Shown here piece after piece: positions 26,539-34,951 of a DNA stretch of 62,108 bases (positions are counted from its first letter, which is position 1; every line of letters begins with the position of its first letter). A program made the translations under genes and the position numbers. The DNA is from Marisimplicoccus sp038110465 (GTDB taxonomy: Bacteria > Bacteroidota > Bacteroidia > Flavobacteriales > Flavobacteriaceae), in NCBI GenBank assembly GCA_038110465.1, contig JAYNJU010000006.1:1-62108 (forward strand), in the 5' to 3' direction. The notes below the pieces were generated by a model that did not search any database, had not been told where the DNA came from, and worked only from the letters and a program-made list of their open reading frames with translations.

Positions 26539-28245
26539 ATGGAAAATAAATTTGATGCTATAGTAGTTGGAACTGGAATTAGCGGAGGATGGGCTGCAAA
26601 AGAATTAACAGAAAAAGGACTAAAGACTCTAGTTCTTGATAGAGGAAGAATGATAACTCACATTGAAGATTATCATACTGCTAATATGAATCCATGGGAT
26701 TTTGAAGGAGGAGATAATATAACAGAAGATGCCAAAAAAAGACAACCAAAACAAAGTAGAACTGGGTATGTTAACCGAGAATCTTCAAGACATTTTTTCG
26801 TGGACGATATAGATCATCCTTATAATGAAGATCAAAACAAATTTAATTGGATAAGAGGCTATCATGTTGGTGGAAGATCATTAACCTGGGGAAGACATAC
26901 TTATAGATTAAGTGAGTTTGATTTTGAGGCTAATCTTAAAGATGGAATTGCAGTTGATTGGCCAATTAGATACAAAGATATTGCTCCTTGGTATGACTAT
27001 GTTGAAAATTACATTGGCGTACAGGGAAGAAATGAAGGACTAGCTCATTTCCCAGATGGAAAATTTTTAAAACCATTTGAGCTAAATGTACTTGAACAGC
27101 ATATGAGAGAAAGTATTTCAAAAAACTTTAATGATGGTAGAATTCTTTCAAATGCTAGAACTGCTCATGTAACAGAAGGAACAAAACCAGGGCTTGGAAG
27201 AGTATCATGTCAACTCAGAGATAGATGTATGAGAGGTTGTCCATATGGAGCTTATTTTAGTAGTAATTCATCTACACTTCCTGCTGCTGATGCGACAGGA
27301 AATATGACTCTTATGCCTAACTCAATAGTTCATGAAATAATTTATGATGAAATTAAGGGAAAAGCAACTGGAGTGAGAGTAATAGATTCTGAAAATAATC
27401 AAACCTATGAATATTTTGCCAAAGTAATCTTTCTTTGTTCTTCAGCTGTTGCATCTACATCTATATTAATGCAGTCAAAATCAAATAGATTTCCAAATGG
27501 AATGGGAAATGATTCTGGAGAGCTTGGTCATAACTTAATGGATCATCATTTTGAAGTTGGAGCTTATGGTATTTATGAAGGATTTAAAAATAAAAAAACA
27601 TATGGAAGAAAACCTGCAAGTTTCTATATACCTAGGTTTAGAAATATTGGGGGGAATACTAATAGAAAAGATTATTTAAGAGGATTTGGTTATCAAGGAG
27701 GAGCTTCAAGAGGTTCTAAAGGAATAGCTAATAGTTTAGAAGAAATGGTCTCATATGGAAAAGAGTTGAAAAAAATTATTGTTCAAGATGGAGAATGGTC
27801 TGCATCTATGGGGGCATTTGGAGAAATTCTTCCATATCATGACAACAAAATGACATTAGATTATTCTAGACTTGATAAATGGGGATTACCAACTGTTACA
27901 TTTAATGCTACAATAAAAGAAAATGAAAAGGCGATGCGAAAAGATATGAAAGAACAAGCTGTTGAGATGCTTGAAAAGTCAGGTTTTAAAAATATAATAG
28001 GATATGATTCAAACTATATTTTTGGTAATGGTATTCATGAAATGGGAACAGCTAGAATGGGTCGAGATCCTAAAACCTCAGTTTTAAATGGCTTTAATCA
28101 AGTACATAGTGTTAAAAATGTATTTGTTACTGATGGAGCTTGTATGACTTCTGCAGGTAATCAAAATCCATCAATAACTTATATGGCTTTAACTGCTAGA
28201 GCTGCAAATTATGCAGTAGAAGAATTAAAAAAACAAAACATATAA
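26539..28245 (+). CDS. GMC oxidoreductase, catalytic subunit of an FAD sugar dehydrogenase
   Basis: A 568-residue flavoprotein. The FAD site is GTGISGG (residues 11-17). The GMC active pair is His500 (HEMGTARM) and Asn543 (GNQNPSITY). Three cysteines, C224, C230 and C234, are spaced as in the 3Fe-4S ligands of bacterial FAD-glucose dehydrogenase, so this enzyme probably relays electrons through a 3Fe-4S cluster. It has no signal peptide; the next gene encodes the small subunit with the Tat signal, and the pair would be co-exported. Likely activity: periplasmic oxidation of a sugar or glycoside at C-3 or C-1. Confidence 0.88.
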   Translation: MENKFDAIVVGTGISGGWAAKELTEKGLKTLVLDRGRMITHIEDYHTANMNPWDFEGGDNITEDAKKRQPKQSRTGYVNRESSRHFFVDDIDHPYNEDQNKFNWIRGYHVGGRSLTWGRHTYRLSEFDFEANLKDGIAVDWPIRYKDIAPWYDYVENYIGVQGRNEGLAHFPDGKFLKPFELNVLEQHMRESISKNFNDGRILSNARTAHVTEGTKPGLGRVSCQLRDRCMRGCPYGAYFSSNSSTLPAADATGNMTLMPNSIVHEIIYDEIKGKATGVRVIDSENNQTYEYFAKVIFLCSSAVASTSILMQSKSNRFPNGMGNDSGELGHNLMDHHFEVGAYGIYEGFKNKKTYGRKPASFYIPRFRNIGGNTNRKDYLRGFGYQGGASRGSKGIANSLEEMVSYGKELKKIIVQDGEWSASMGAFGEILPYHDNKMTLDYSRLDKWGLPTVTFNATIKENEKAMRKDMKEQAVEMLEKSGFKNIIGYDSNYIFGNGIHEMGTARMGRDPKTSVLNGFNQVHSVKNVFVTDGACMTSAGNQNPSITYMALTARAANYAVEELKKQNI

Positions 28246-28247
28246 TT

Positions 28248-28787
28248 ATGAAAAGACGAGAAGCTTTAAAAAACATAGGATTGTCTTTTGCATCTATAAC
28301 TATATCTGCCTCAACACTGTCTTTAGTTCAATCATGTCAATCAAGTTCTACTAATTTAAAATTCTTCAATTCAAAAAGATTAGGCTTAATTGATAGAATT
28401 TTTGAAATAATAATTCCAGAAACTGATACTCCAGGGTCTAATACACTCAATCTATCCAAATTTACTGATGCATACATCTATAAGAATATCTCACTAGAAG
28501 AACAAAAGGAACTTAATGAGGAAATAGATGAATTTTTATCTGTTATTCTTTCCAATGAGAATAAGAAATCAATTAGTGAAATTGAAGATGAAAAATTAGA
28601 AAAACATTTATCTAATCATTTAAATTCTGATGATTTTAAAGACTCTAATGGAAATAACTACTCGGAGCTTTGTAGGCTAATGAGGAGAATGGCAGTAAGT
28701 TCATACAAGACTTCTGAATATGTAATGACAAACTTATTAGGATATGTTCCTATACCAGGTTATTATGATGGAAGCGTTGATGTCTAA
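28248..28787 (+). CDS. Gluconate 2-dehydrogenase subunit 3-family protein (Tat hitch-hiker small subunit)
   Basis: A 179-residue small subunit. The N-terminus MKRREALKNIGLSFASITIS carries the twin-arginine motif, with a cysteine (SCQS) at residue 31 that may be a lipobox. The domain body begins IDRIFEIIIPETDTPGS, the family signature, and contains a long acidic helical middle. It follows the GMC gene by two bases and should form a complex with it, providing the export signal and membrane contact. Its 3' end overlaps the cytochrome c gene by 4 bases tail to tail. Confidence 0.85.
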   Translation: MKRREALKNIGLSFASITISASTLSLVQSCQSSSTNLKFFNSKRLGLIDRIFEIIIPETDTPGSNTLNLSKFTDAYIYKNISLEEQKELNEEIDEFLSVILSNENKKSISEIEDEKLEKHLSNHLNSDDFKDSNGNNYSELCRLMRRMAVSSYKTSEYVMTNLLGYVPIPGYYDGSVDV

Positions 28788-29200
28788 TCTAAAGTTCTAA
28801 AATATTCAAGTATTTCTCGAGCCTCCTCTTCGATCAAATTCTGATTATACATGTAGATATTATTATACTCTACAAGTAAATCTTTTGCAATAGGATCTTC
28901 TTCTAACATTTGATTAGGATTTAATAGCAAATTCATTACCCATTCTGGGGATCTTCTATCTAAAATACCAGAAATAGATGGACCTATTGACTCTTCTTTG
29001 ACCATGTGACATGCAGTACAAAGCTGATTAAATAACTTTTCACCTGATGAGGCCATTGAAAGATCAATTGGATTATTTAATACAACATTTGTAATTGGTC
29101 CAATACCTTTATTTTCTTTTAATTCCTGATAATTTTTTGAATCGTTTGATGAATTACACCCTAAAGAAAAAAGAATCAGAAAGAATATAAATCTATTCAT
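28784..29200 (-). CDS. Lipoprotein monohaem cytochrome c
   Basis: A 138-residue protein with a lipoprotein signal (FSLGC, cysteine 15). There is one haem site, C61-T-A-C64-H65, and the likely axial methionine is M117 in the YMYNQNL segment, followed by the EEEAREILEYFRTL helix typical of small cytochromes c. It would carry electrons in the periplasm. The position next to the GMC dehydrogenase and the azurin gene suggests it links sugar oxidation to the respiratory chain. It follows the azurin stop directly, so the two are co-transcribed. Confidence 0.88.
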   Translation of the reverse strand: MNRFIFFLILFSLGCNSSNDSKNYQELKENKGIGPITNVVLNNPIDLSMASSGEKLFNQLCTACHMVKEESIGPSISGILDRRSPEWVMNLLLNPNQMLEEDPIAKDLLVEYNNIYMYNQNLIEEEAREILEYFRTLD

Positions 29201-29704
29201 TTATATGACAATAAATTCGCCCATCATCAATTGATAATGTCCAGGAAATGAGCAAATAAAAATATAAGTACCAGGTTCTGGAGCATCAAAAGTTATAGTA
29301 TCAGATTCACCTCCACCAAGCATCTTAGTGTATGCAATTTCGTTACCTCCTTCTGGAATATAATCATTGTTTCTTGCTCCAGCTGCATTTAATGCATATG
29401 AATTAACATCCACATCTTTCTTAAGAAGAACAAAATTATGACCCATAGAGCTTACAGGAAACCTTCCTGTATGATTCAAAGTTAAAGTAACCTCTTCATT
29501 AGAGTTTACTCTTATTATCTTTTTATCAAATTTCATTTGGTCATTTGAATTTATAACAACTTTATTTGATACAGAGTTAGAAGCTTGAACTGAGGTTGTA
29601 TCTTCTTTTACTCTTTCGTATTGAAAACTCTCAGAAGAACTTTTATTTGTATTATTACATGAGATAATAATTATTCCAGCTAGTATTGTTAAAAGATTTT
29701 TCAT
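29201..29704 (-). CDS. Azurin-type blue copper protein, lipoprotein
   Basis: A 167-residue cupredoxin. A lipoprotein signal with IISC (Cys16) and a 30-residue Ser-rich linker precede the azurin fold. The copper ligands are all present: H89 (SMGHNF), C151 and H156 (CSFPGHYQLM), and M160 as axial ligand. It is a periplasmic one-electron carrier. It is the first gene of a two-gene unit with cytochrome c and has the best promoter match in this part of the window. Its partner could be a terminal oxidase, a nitrogen-oxide reductase or the sugar dehydrogenase next door. Confidence 0.92.
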   Translation of the reverse strand: MKNLLTILAGIIIISCNNTNKSSSESFQYERVKEDTTSVQASNSVSNKVVINSNDQMKFDKKIIRVNSNEEVTLTLNHTGRFPVSSMGHNFVLLKKDVDVNSYALNAAGARNNDYIPEGGNEIAYTKMLGGGESDTITFDAPEPGTYIFICSFPGHYQLMMGEFIVI

Positions 29705-29721
29705 TTTATGTTGTTAGTTTT

Positions 29722-29751
29722 CAAATTTATTACAGAAATTTTATTAATCAA
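29722..29751 (-). promoter_or_regulatory. Promoter of azurin-cytochrome c unit
   Basis: On the minus strand: TTG (29751-29749), a 19-base spacer, then TAAATTTG (29729-29722). It matches the Bacteroidetes TTG-N19-TAnnTTTG form in every fixed base. The transcript would start near 29717, about 13 bases before the ATG at 29704. Confidence 0.65.
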
Positions 29752-29763
29752 TATTTAAATAGA

Positions 29764-30666
29764 TTATTTAACTATTGCTTTACTTTTATTTTTTTGTGAT
29801 ACCATGTAAACACCTAAAAAAACTAAAGAACATGCTATTATTTTAGTTGAATCTAAAAAATCATTTGCTGTAATCAATGCAAAAATTATAGTTATGATTG
29901 GCTGAAGATATATAAAAGAACCAATTATAGTAGGAGATAAAGTTTTAAGTGCATATATATTTAGTAAATATGTCATGAATGTTGTTCCAATTACAACATA
30001 TATCATTCTCCAAATTGCAAACCATGGCAGCTCATTCCAAGAAACTTCAACAAATTGATTGTAGGTAACTGGTGTTGATAGAACAAGACCAATTAAAAAG
30101 AGCCACTTCATTAATGTGAAAATATTATACTTTGCAGTTAATGGTTTAATTATGATTAAATAACCTGCATATGCAGATGCATTTAGTAAGAAAAATGAAT
30201 TACCAAGAGGAATATTAGGTGCATTGATTCCTGTTTTACTGCTATTTAATATTAAAAAAATTGCCCCTGAAAATCCTATAAAAATTCCTAAAACTTTTTT
30301 TAAGGTAATTCTTTCTTTCAAAAAGAAATATGATAGAATTAGAACTATTACTGGAGAAAGAGTAATAATAACACCGCTATTTATTGGAGTAGACAGCTCT
30401 AACCCTCTAAAAAAAGATAGCATATTAATACACATTCCAAGAATTGATGCAAATAAGATTTTTAAATAATCTTTTTTTTCAATTACTTCTTTAGGACTAA
30501 AAAAGCTAATTATCCAAAATAGGGTTGTTGCACCTATAAGTCTAAGCATTATGAATCCTGATGATCCTATATATATAGGCATGACTTCTTTAGCTACAGA
30601 ATGATTAATACCATATATCGTTGTTGCCAAAAAAGCAGCTATTAAAGCAAGGATTCTTTTATTCAT
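29764..30666 (-). CDS. EamA/DMT-family transporter
   Basis: A 300-residue inner-membrane protein with ten predicted helices in two EamA repeats. The first begins AAFLATTIYGINHSVAK and contains FRGLELSTPINSGVIITLSPV; the second includes NSFFLLNASAYAGYLIIIKPL and LSPTIIGSFIYLQPIITIIFA. Members export amino acids or other metabolites; the substrate is not predictable. It appears monocistronic and is divergent from the cystathionine enzyme gene. Confidence 0.88.
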   Translation of the reverse strand: MNKRILALIAAFLATTIYGINHSVAKEVMPIYIGSSGFIMLRLIGATTLFWIISFFSPKEVIEKKDYLKILFASILGMCINMLSFFRGLELSTPINSGVIITLSPVIVLILSYFFLKERITLKKVLGIFIGFSGAIFLILNSSKTGINAPNIPLGNSFFLLNASAYAGYLIIIKPLTAKYNIFTLMKWLFLIGLVLSTPVTYNQFVEVSWNELPWFAIWRMIYVVIGTTFMTYLLNIYALKTLSPTIIGSFIYLQPIITIIFALITANDFLDSTKIIACSLVFLGVYMVSQKNKSKAIVK

Positions 30667-30729
30667 TCTTTAATTATTGAACAAAGAAAATGATTTTACT
30701 CTAATCACATACTTAAAGTCCAATATCTT

Positions 30730-30737
30730 TATCTTTG
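30730..30737 (+). promoter_or_regulatory. -7 promoter box of cystathionine synthase/lyase gene
   Basis: TATCTTTG is an exact TAnnTTTG match ending three bases before the ATG at 30741. The transcript would start at or next to the start codon (leaderless or nearly so). No -33 TTG is seen. Confidence 0.4.
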
Positions 30738-30740
30738 CTA

Positions 30741-31895
30741 ATGATGAAAAAGAAATTAAGGTTTAATTCTAAGACAATTCATGGAGGACAAATTATTGAC
30801 CCTGCATATGGATCTGTTATGACACCAATTTATCAAACATCTACTTATGCTCAATCATCACCTGGAATTCACAAAGGGTATGAGTATAGTAGAACACATA
30901 ATCCAACAAGATCAAATTTTGAACGCTCTATAGCATCTCTTGAAAATGGAAATTATGGGTTAGCATTTGCCTCTGGTCTAGCTGCCATTGATGCTATTAT
31001 AAAAACATTAAACCCTGGAGATGAAATAATTTCAACTAATGATCTATATGGGGGTAGTTATAGATTATTTAAAAAAATATTTGAAAAATATGATTTGAAG
31101 TTTCACTTTGTTAATATGGAAGATCTTAATGAAGTTGCAAATAAAATAAATAATAATACAAAGTTGATATGGGCTGAAACACCAACAAACCCAATGATGA
31201 ATATCATAGATATAGAATCAATTTCAAAAGTTGCAAAAGACAATGATCTATTGTTATGTGTTGATAATACTTTTGCAACTCCTTACATTCAAAGACCTTT
31301 AGATTTAGGAGCAGATATTGTAATGCACTCAGCAACTAAATATTTAGCTGGACATAGCGATGTTGTCATAGGTGCAATTGTTGTTAATGATAAAAAAATA
31401 TTTGAAAAGTTATCATTTATTCAAAATGCTTCTGGTGCAACACCAGGTCCAATGGATTGTTTTCTAACACTAAGAGGTATAAAAACTCTTCATTTAAGAA
31501 TGCAAAGGCATTCTGAAAATGCTGAACAAATAGCTAAATTTTTAAAAAATCATAATAAAGTTGGAAATGTGTATTGGGCTGGATTACAAGAAAATAAAAA
31601 CTTCCAAGTAGCTAAAAAGCAGATGGATGCATATGGTGGAATGGTTTCTTTTATTCCTAAGGATAATACCTATGAAACTGCAAAAAAAATTGCAGAAAAG
31701 CTTCAATTATTTACACTAGCTGAATCTCTGGGAGGAGTTGAGAGCTTATGCTGTCATCCGGCAAGTATGACACATGCATCTATTCCGCCTGAAGAGAGAA
31801 AGAAATCGGGTCTTGTTGATTCTCTGCTAAGGCTAAGTGTAGGAATTGAGGATGTAAATGATTTGATCGATGATTTAAATAATGCTATTGGTTAA
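30741..31895 (+). CDS. Cystathionine gamma-synthase / beta-lyase family PLP enzyme
   Basis: A 384-residue Cys/Met-metabolism PLP enzyme. Motifs in order: TPIYQTSTYAQSS, YEYSRTHNPTR, ASGLAAIDAI, GGSYRLF, ETPTNPMMNI, DNTFATPYIQ and HSATKYLAGHSDV with the PLP lysine, then SLGGVESLCCHPASMTHA near the C-terminus. It takes part in trans-sulfuration between cysteine, cystathionine and homocysteine; synthase and lyase activities cannot be separated from sequence. The start is ATG 30741 or 30744. A TTG at 30735 is inside the promoter box. lpxH follows after two bases. Confidence 0.9.
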   Translation: MMKKKLRFNSKTIHGGQIIDPAYGSVMTPIYQTSTYAQSSPGIHKGYEYSRTHNPTRSNFERSIASLENGNYGLAFASGLAAIDAIIKTLNPGDEIISTNDLYGGSYRLFKKIFEKYDLKFHFVNMEDLNEVANKINNNTKLIWAETPTNPMMNIIDIESISKVAKDNDLLLCVDNTFATPYIQRPLDLGADIVMHSATKYLAGHSDVVIGAIVVNDKKIFEKLSFIQNASGATPGPMDCFLTLRGIKTLHLRMQRHSENAEQIAKFLKNHNKVGNVYWAGLQENKNFQVAKKQMDAYGGMVSFIPKDNTYETAKKIAEKLQLFTLAESLGGVESLCCHPASMTHASIPPEERKKSGLVDSLLRLSVGIEDVNDLIDDLNNAIG

Positions 31896-31897
31896 AT

Positions 31898-32665
31898 ATG
31901 GAGATTCCATCTAATAAAAAAATATATTTTTCTTCAGATAATCATCTTGGGGCACCTTCTCACAAAGAAAGTCTAGTTAGAGAAAAAATTTTTATTGACT
32001 GGCTTGATTCAATCAAAAATGATGCAGAAATTATTTTCCTTTTAGGTGATTTATTTGATTTTTGGTTTGAATATAAAGAAGCTGTTCCAAAGGGATTTAC
32101 TAGGGTTTTAGGAAAATTAGCTGAGTTGACTGACTCTGGTATAAAAATTTATTTTTTTGTAGGGAATCATGATTTATGGATGGAAAATTATTTTGAAGAA
32201 GAATTAAATATCAAAATATTTAGAAAACCTGAGTTGTTTATTTTTAATTCAAAATCTTTTTTTATTGGTCATGGAGATGGATTAGGTCCAGGAGATTTCG
32301 GATATAAAAGAATGAAGCTAATACTTTCAAATACTTTCTTTATAAAATTATTTAGGTTAATCCACCCTGATATTGGAATAAGATTAGGAAAATATTTATC
32401 TCAAAAAAATAAACTAATTTCTGGAACAGAAGATCTTAAATTCAAAGGAGAAGATAAAGAGTGGCTTATTCAGTTTAGTATAAAAAAACTTGAAGAAGAA
32501 CATATAGATTATTTTATTTTTGGACACAGACATCTTCCACTAGTTCATCAATTAAAGACTAAATCGAAGTATATAAATCTTGGAGATTGGATTACACACT
32601 ATACCTATGGTGTATTTGATGGAAAAACATTTAATCTTAGAACATACTCTGCAAAAAATGATTGA
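31898..32665 (+). CDS. lpxH: UDP-2,3-diacylglucosamine diphosphatase
   Basis: A 255-residue calcineurin-type metallophosphoesterase that releases lipid X in lipid A synthesis. The five metal motifs are visible: SSDNHLG, LLGDLFDFW, VGNHDLW, GHGDGLG and FGHRHLP. The length and GDLFDFW form fit LpxH. It is peripheral to the inner membrane. The 3' end overlaps hflX by 8 bases, and the gene is 2 bases after the cystathionine enzyme gene. Confidence 0.88.
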   Translation: MEIPSNKKIYFSSDNHLGAPSHKESLVREKIFIDWLDSIKNDAEIIFLLGDLFDFWFEYKEAVPKGFTRVLGKLAELTDSGIKIYFFVGNHDLWMENYFEEELNIKIFRKPELFIFNSKSFFIGHGDGLGPGDFGYKRMKLILSNTFFIKLFRLIHPDIGIRLGKYLSQKNKLISGTEDLKFKGEDKEWLIQFSIKKLEEEHIDYFIFGHRHLPLVHQLKTKSKYINLGDWITHYTYGVFDGKTFNLRTYSAKND

Positions 32666-33857
32666 ATCAAAAAAATCAAATTATGAAAAAACTGTTCTAG
32701 TAGGAATAATTAATGATTCTCAAGATGAAGATAAATTATCTGAATTTCTTGAGGAGCTAGAGTTTTTGTCAATTACAGCTGGAGGTAAAGTAGTTAGAAA
32801 GTTTTTGCAAAAAATTTCAAATCCAAATCCTAGAACATTTATTGGTAAAGGTAAAATTGAAGAAATTCAAACTTATGTAAAAGCTAATGAGGTCTCTATT
32901 GTTGTTTTTGACGATGAACTTTCTCCGACTCAACAAGCAAATATTGAAAGACTCTTAAAGTGTAAAATTTTAGATAGAACAGCATTAATTCTAGATATTT
33001 TTGCACAGAGAGCAAAAACAAGTTATGCTAAAACTCAAGTTGAACTAGCTCAATATGAATATTTACTTCCAAGACTAAAGGGACTTTGGACTCACCTAGA
33101 AAGACAACGAGGAGGTATTGGAATGAGAGGACCTGGAGAAACAGAGATTGAAACAGATAGGAGAATAGTAAGAGATAAAATTTCTCTTTTGAAAAGAAAA
33201 ATTGAGACTATTGATAAACAGATGAAGGTCCAAAGGGGTAATAGAGGTTCACTAGTCAGAGTTGCATTAGTAGGTTATACTAATGTTGGAAAGTCTACAA
33301 TAATGAATATGTTGTCAAAAAGTAATGTGTTTGCTGAGGATAAGCTTTTTGCAACTCTTGATACAACCGTAAGAAAAGTAGTGATTAATACCTTGCCATT
33401 TCTTTTATCAGATACAGTAGGGTTTATTAGAAAACTTCCAACTCAGTTAATTGAATCATTTAAAAGCACATTAGAGGAGGTTAAAGACGCTGATATTCTA
33501 CTTCATATAGTAGATATTTCTCATCCAAGTTTTGAAGATCATATTGATTCTGTAAATAAGATATTAAATGAAATTAACTGCCATAATAAATATAGCTTGA
33601 TGATATTTAACAAAATAGATAAGTATAAGCAGTCTGAATTTAATGACTCTAATAAGTCAGAAAAAAGTCATTTTTCTATTTTACAATGGAGGAATACATG
33701 GATGAACAAAACAAATGGTAAAGCAATTTTTATTTCAGCAATTGACAAAATTAACTTTGAAAATCTAAGAAAAGAAATTTATGAATTAGTTAGAAATGTA
33801 GACTTAAGTCATTATCCAAAAAATGATTTTTTATATCCAGAATACTTTTCTAAGTAA
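32658..33857 (+). CDS. hflX: Ribosome-associated GTPase HflX
   Basis: A 399-residue GTPase that splits stalled ribosomes. The N-terminal HflX domain includes NPRTFIGKGK, VVFDDELSPTQQANIE and ILDRTALILDIFAQRA. A coiled-coil linker with RGPGETEIETDRR follows, then the G domain: GYTNVGKST (G1), LFATLDTTVRK (switch I), SDTVGFI (G3) and FNKID (G4). The start is ATG 32658, which overlaps the lpxH stop; reading further upstream would place the start deep inside lpxH. It is the last gene of the metB-like, lpxH, hflX group. Confidence 0.93.
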   Translation: MIESKKSNYEKTVLVGIINDSQDEDKLSEFLEELEFLSITAGGKVVRKFLQKISNPNPRTFIGKGKIEEIQTYVKANEVSIVVFDDELSPTQQANIERLLKCKILDRTALILDIFAQRAKTSYAKTQVELAQYEYLLPRLKGLWTHLERQRGGIGMRGPGETEIETDRRIVRDKISLLKRKIETIDKQMKVQRGNRGSLVRVALVGYTNVGKSTIMNMLSKSNVFAEDKLFATLDTTVRKVVINTLPFLLSDTVGFIRKLPTQLIESFKSTLEEVKDADILLHIVDISHPSFEDHIDSVNKILNEINCHNKYSLMIFNKIDKYKQSEFNDSNKSEKSHFSILQWRNTWMNKTNGKAIFISAIDKINFENLRKEIYELVRNVDLSHYPKNDFLYPEYFSK

Positions 33858-33943
33858 GTAAAATCAAATTTTCTATTTAACCAATTATTAACAAGAGATT
33901 TACTAATAAATATTGAAATTTATAACAACAAAATTTAAATAAG

Positions 33944-34948
33944 ATGAGCGATACAAAAAACAGTATAGATCTAAATAAAAATGATGAGCTTATAAAAAAA
34001 GAAAGTGCCTTTATTGATTTGCTTACAATGGAAATCAATAAAAAAATTATTGGACAGAAAAAGATGATTGAAAGATTACTTATTGGGCTTTTGGGTAAAG
34101 GCCATATCTTACTTGAAGGAGTGCCAGGACTAGCTAAAACACTTGCAATTAACAGTCTAAGTAATGCAGTTAAGGGCTCATTTAGTAGAATTCAGTTTAC
34201 TCCAGATCTGCTTCCTGCTGATGTCATAGGGACTATGATATATAATATGAAATCTGGAGATTTTTCTATCAAACAGGGTCCTGTTTTTGCAAATTTCGTT
34301 TTGGCTGATGAAATAAATAGAGCTCCAGCTAAAGTTCAATCTGCTTTATTAGAAGCAATGCAAGAAAAACAGGTGACAATTGGAGATAAATCTTTTAAAT
34401 TATCAGATCCTTTTCTAGTAATGGCTACTCAAAATCCTGTAGAGCAAGAAGGTACATATCCATTACCTGAAGCACAAGTTGATAGATTTATGTTGAAAGT
34501 GATAGTTGATTATCCTGAGATTGAAGAAGAACAAAAAATCATAAACATGAATTTAAATTCTTCAAATGAAAAAATAAACTCAGTTATAACCACTAAACAA
34601 ATTATTACTGCTCAAAATATTGTAAATAATGTTTACATGGATGAAAAGATTGAAAAATATATACTTGATCTAATTTTTTCTACAAGATATCCTGAGAAAT
34701 ACAACTTAAAAAACCTATCACCTTTGATTTCTTTTGGTGCATCTCCAAGAGGTAGTATTAATCTTGCATTAGCTTCAAAATGTTATGCATTTATTAAACA
34801 TAGAGGCTTTGTAATTCCAGAAGATGTTAGAGAAGTTATTACGGATGTCCTTAGACACAGAATAGGTCTTACTTATGAAGCTGAGGCGGAAAATATCAAT
34901 ACGGAAGAAATAATTAAACAAATAGTTAATACTGTTGAAGTACCATAA
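33944..34948 (+). CDS. MoxR-family AAA+ ATPase
   Basis: A 334-residue AAA ATPase, first gene of the aerotolerance (Bat) operon. Walker A is GVPGLAKT, Walker B LADEINRAPAKVQ, sensor ATQNPVEQEGTYPLPEAQ(V)DR, and the C-terminal lid carries SPRGSINLALASKCYA. MoxR proteins act as chaperones that, with VWA-domain partners, insert cofactors or assemble complexes. The next gene (DUF58) follows after three bases. I see no clear promoter box in the 86-base gap upstream. Confidence 0.93.
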   Translation: MSDTKNSIDLNKNDELIKKESAFIDLLTMEINKKIIGQKKMIERLLIGLLGKGHILLEGVPGLAKTLAINSLSNAVKGSFSRIQFTPDLLPADVIGTMIYNMKSGDFSIKQGPVFANFVLADEINRAPAKVQSALLEAMQEKQVTIGDKSFKLSDPFLVMATQNPVEQEGTYPLPEAQVDRFMLKVIVDYPEIEEEQKIINMNLNSSNEKINSVITTKQIITAQNIVNNVYMDEKIEKYILDLIFSTRYPEKYNLKNLSPLISFGASPRGSINLALASKCYAFIKHRGFVIPEDVREVITDVLRHRIGLTYEAEAENINTEEIIKQIVNTVEVP

Positions 34949-34951
34949 AAT

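Noticed and set aside
32580..32657. Upstream start for HflX inside lpxH
   Set aside because: It would overlap lpxH by 86 bases and add residues unrelated to HflX. The ATG at 32658 fits the family.
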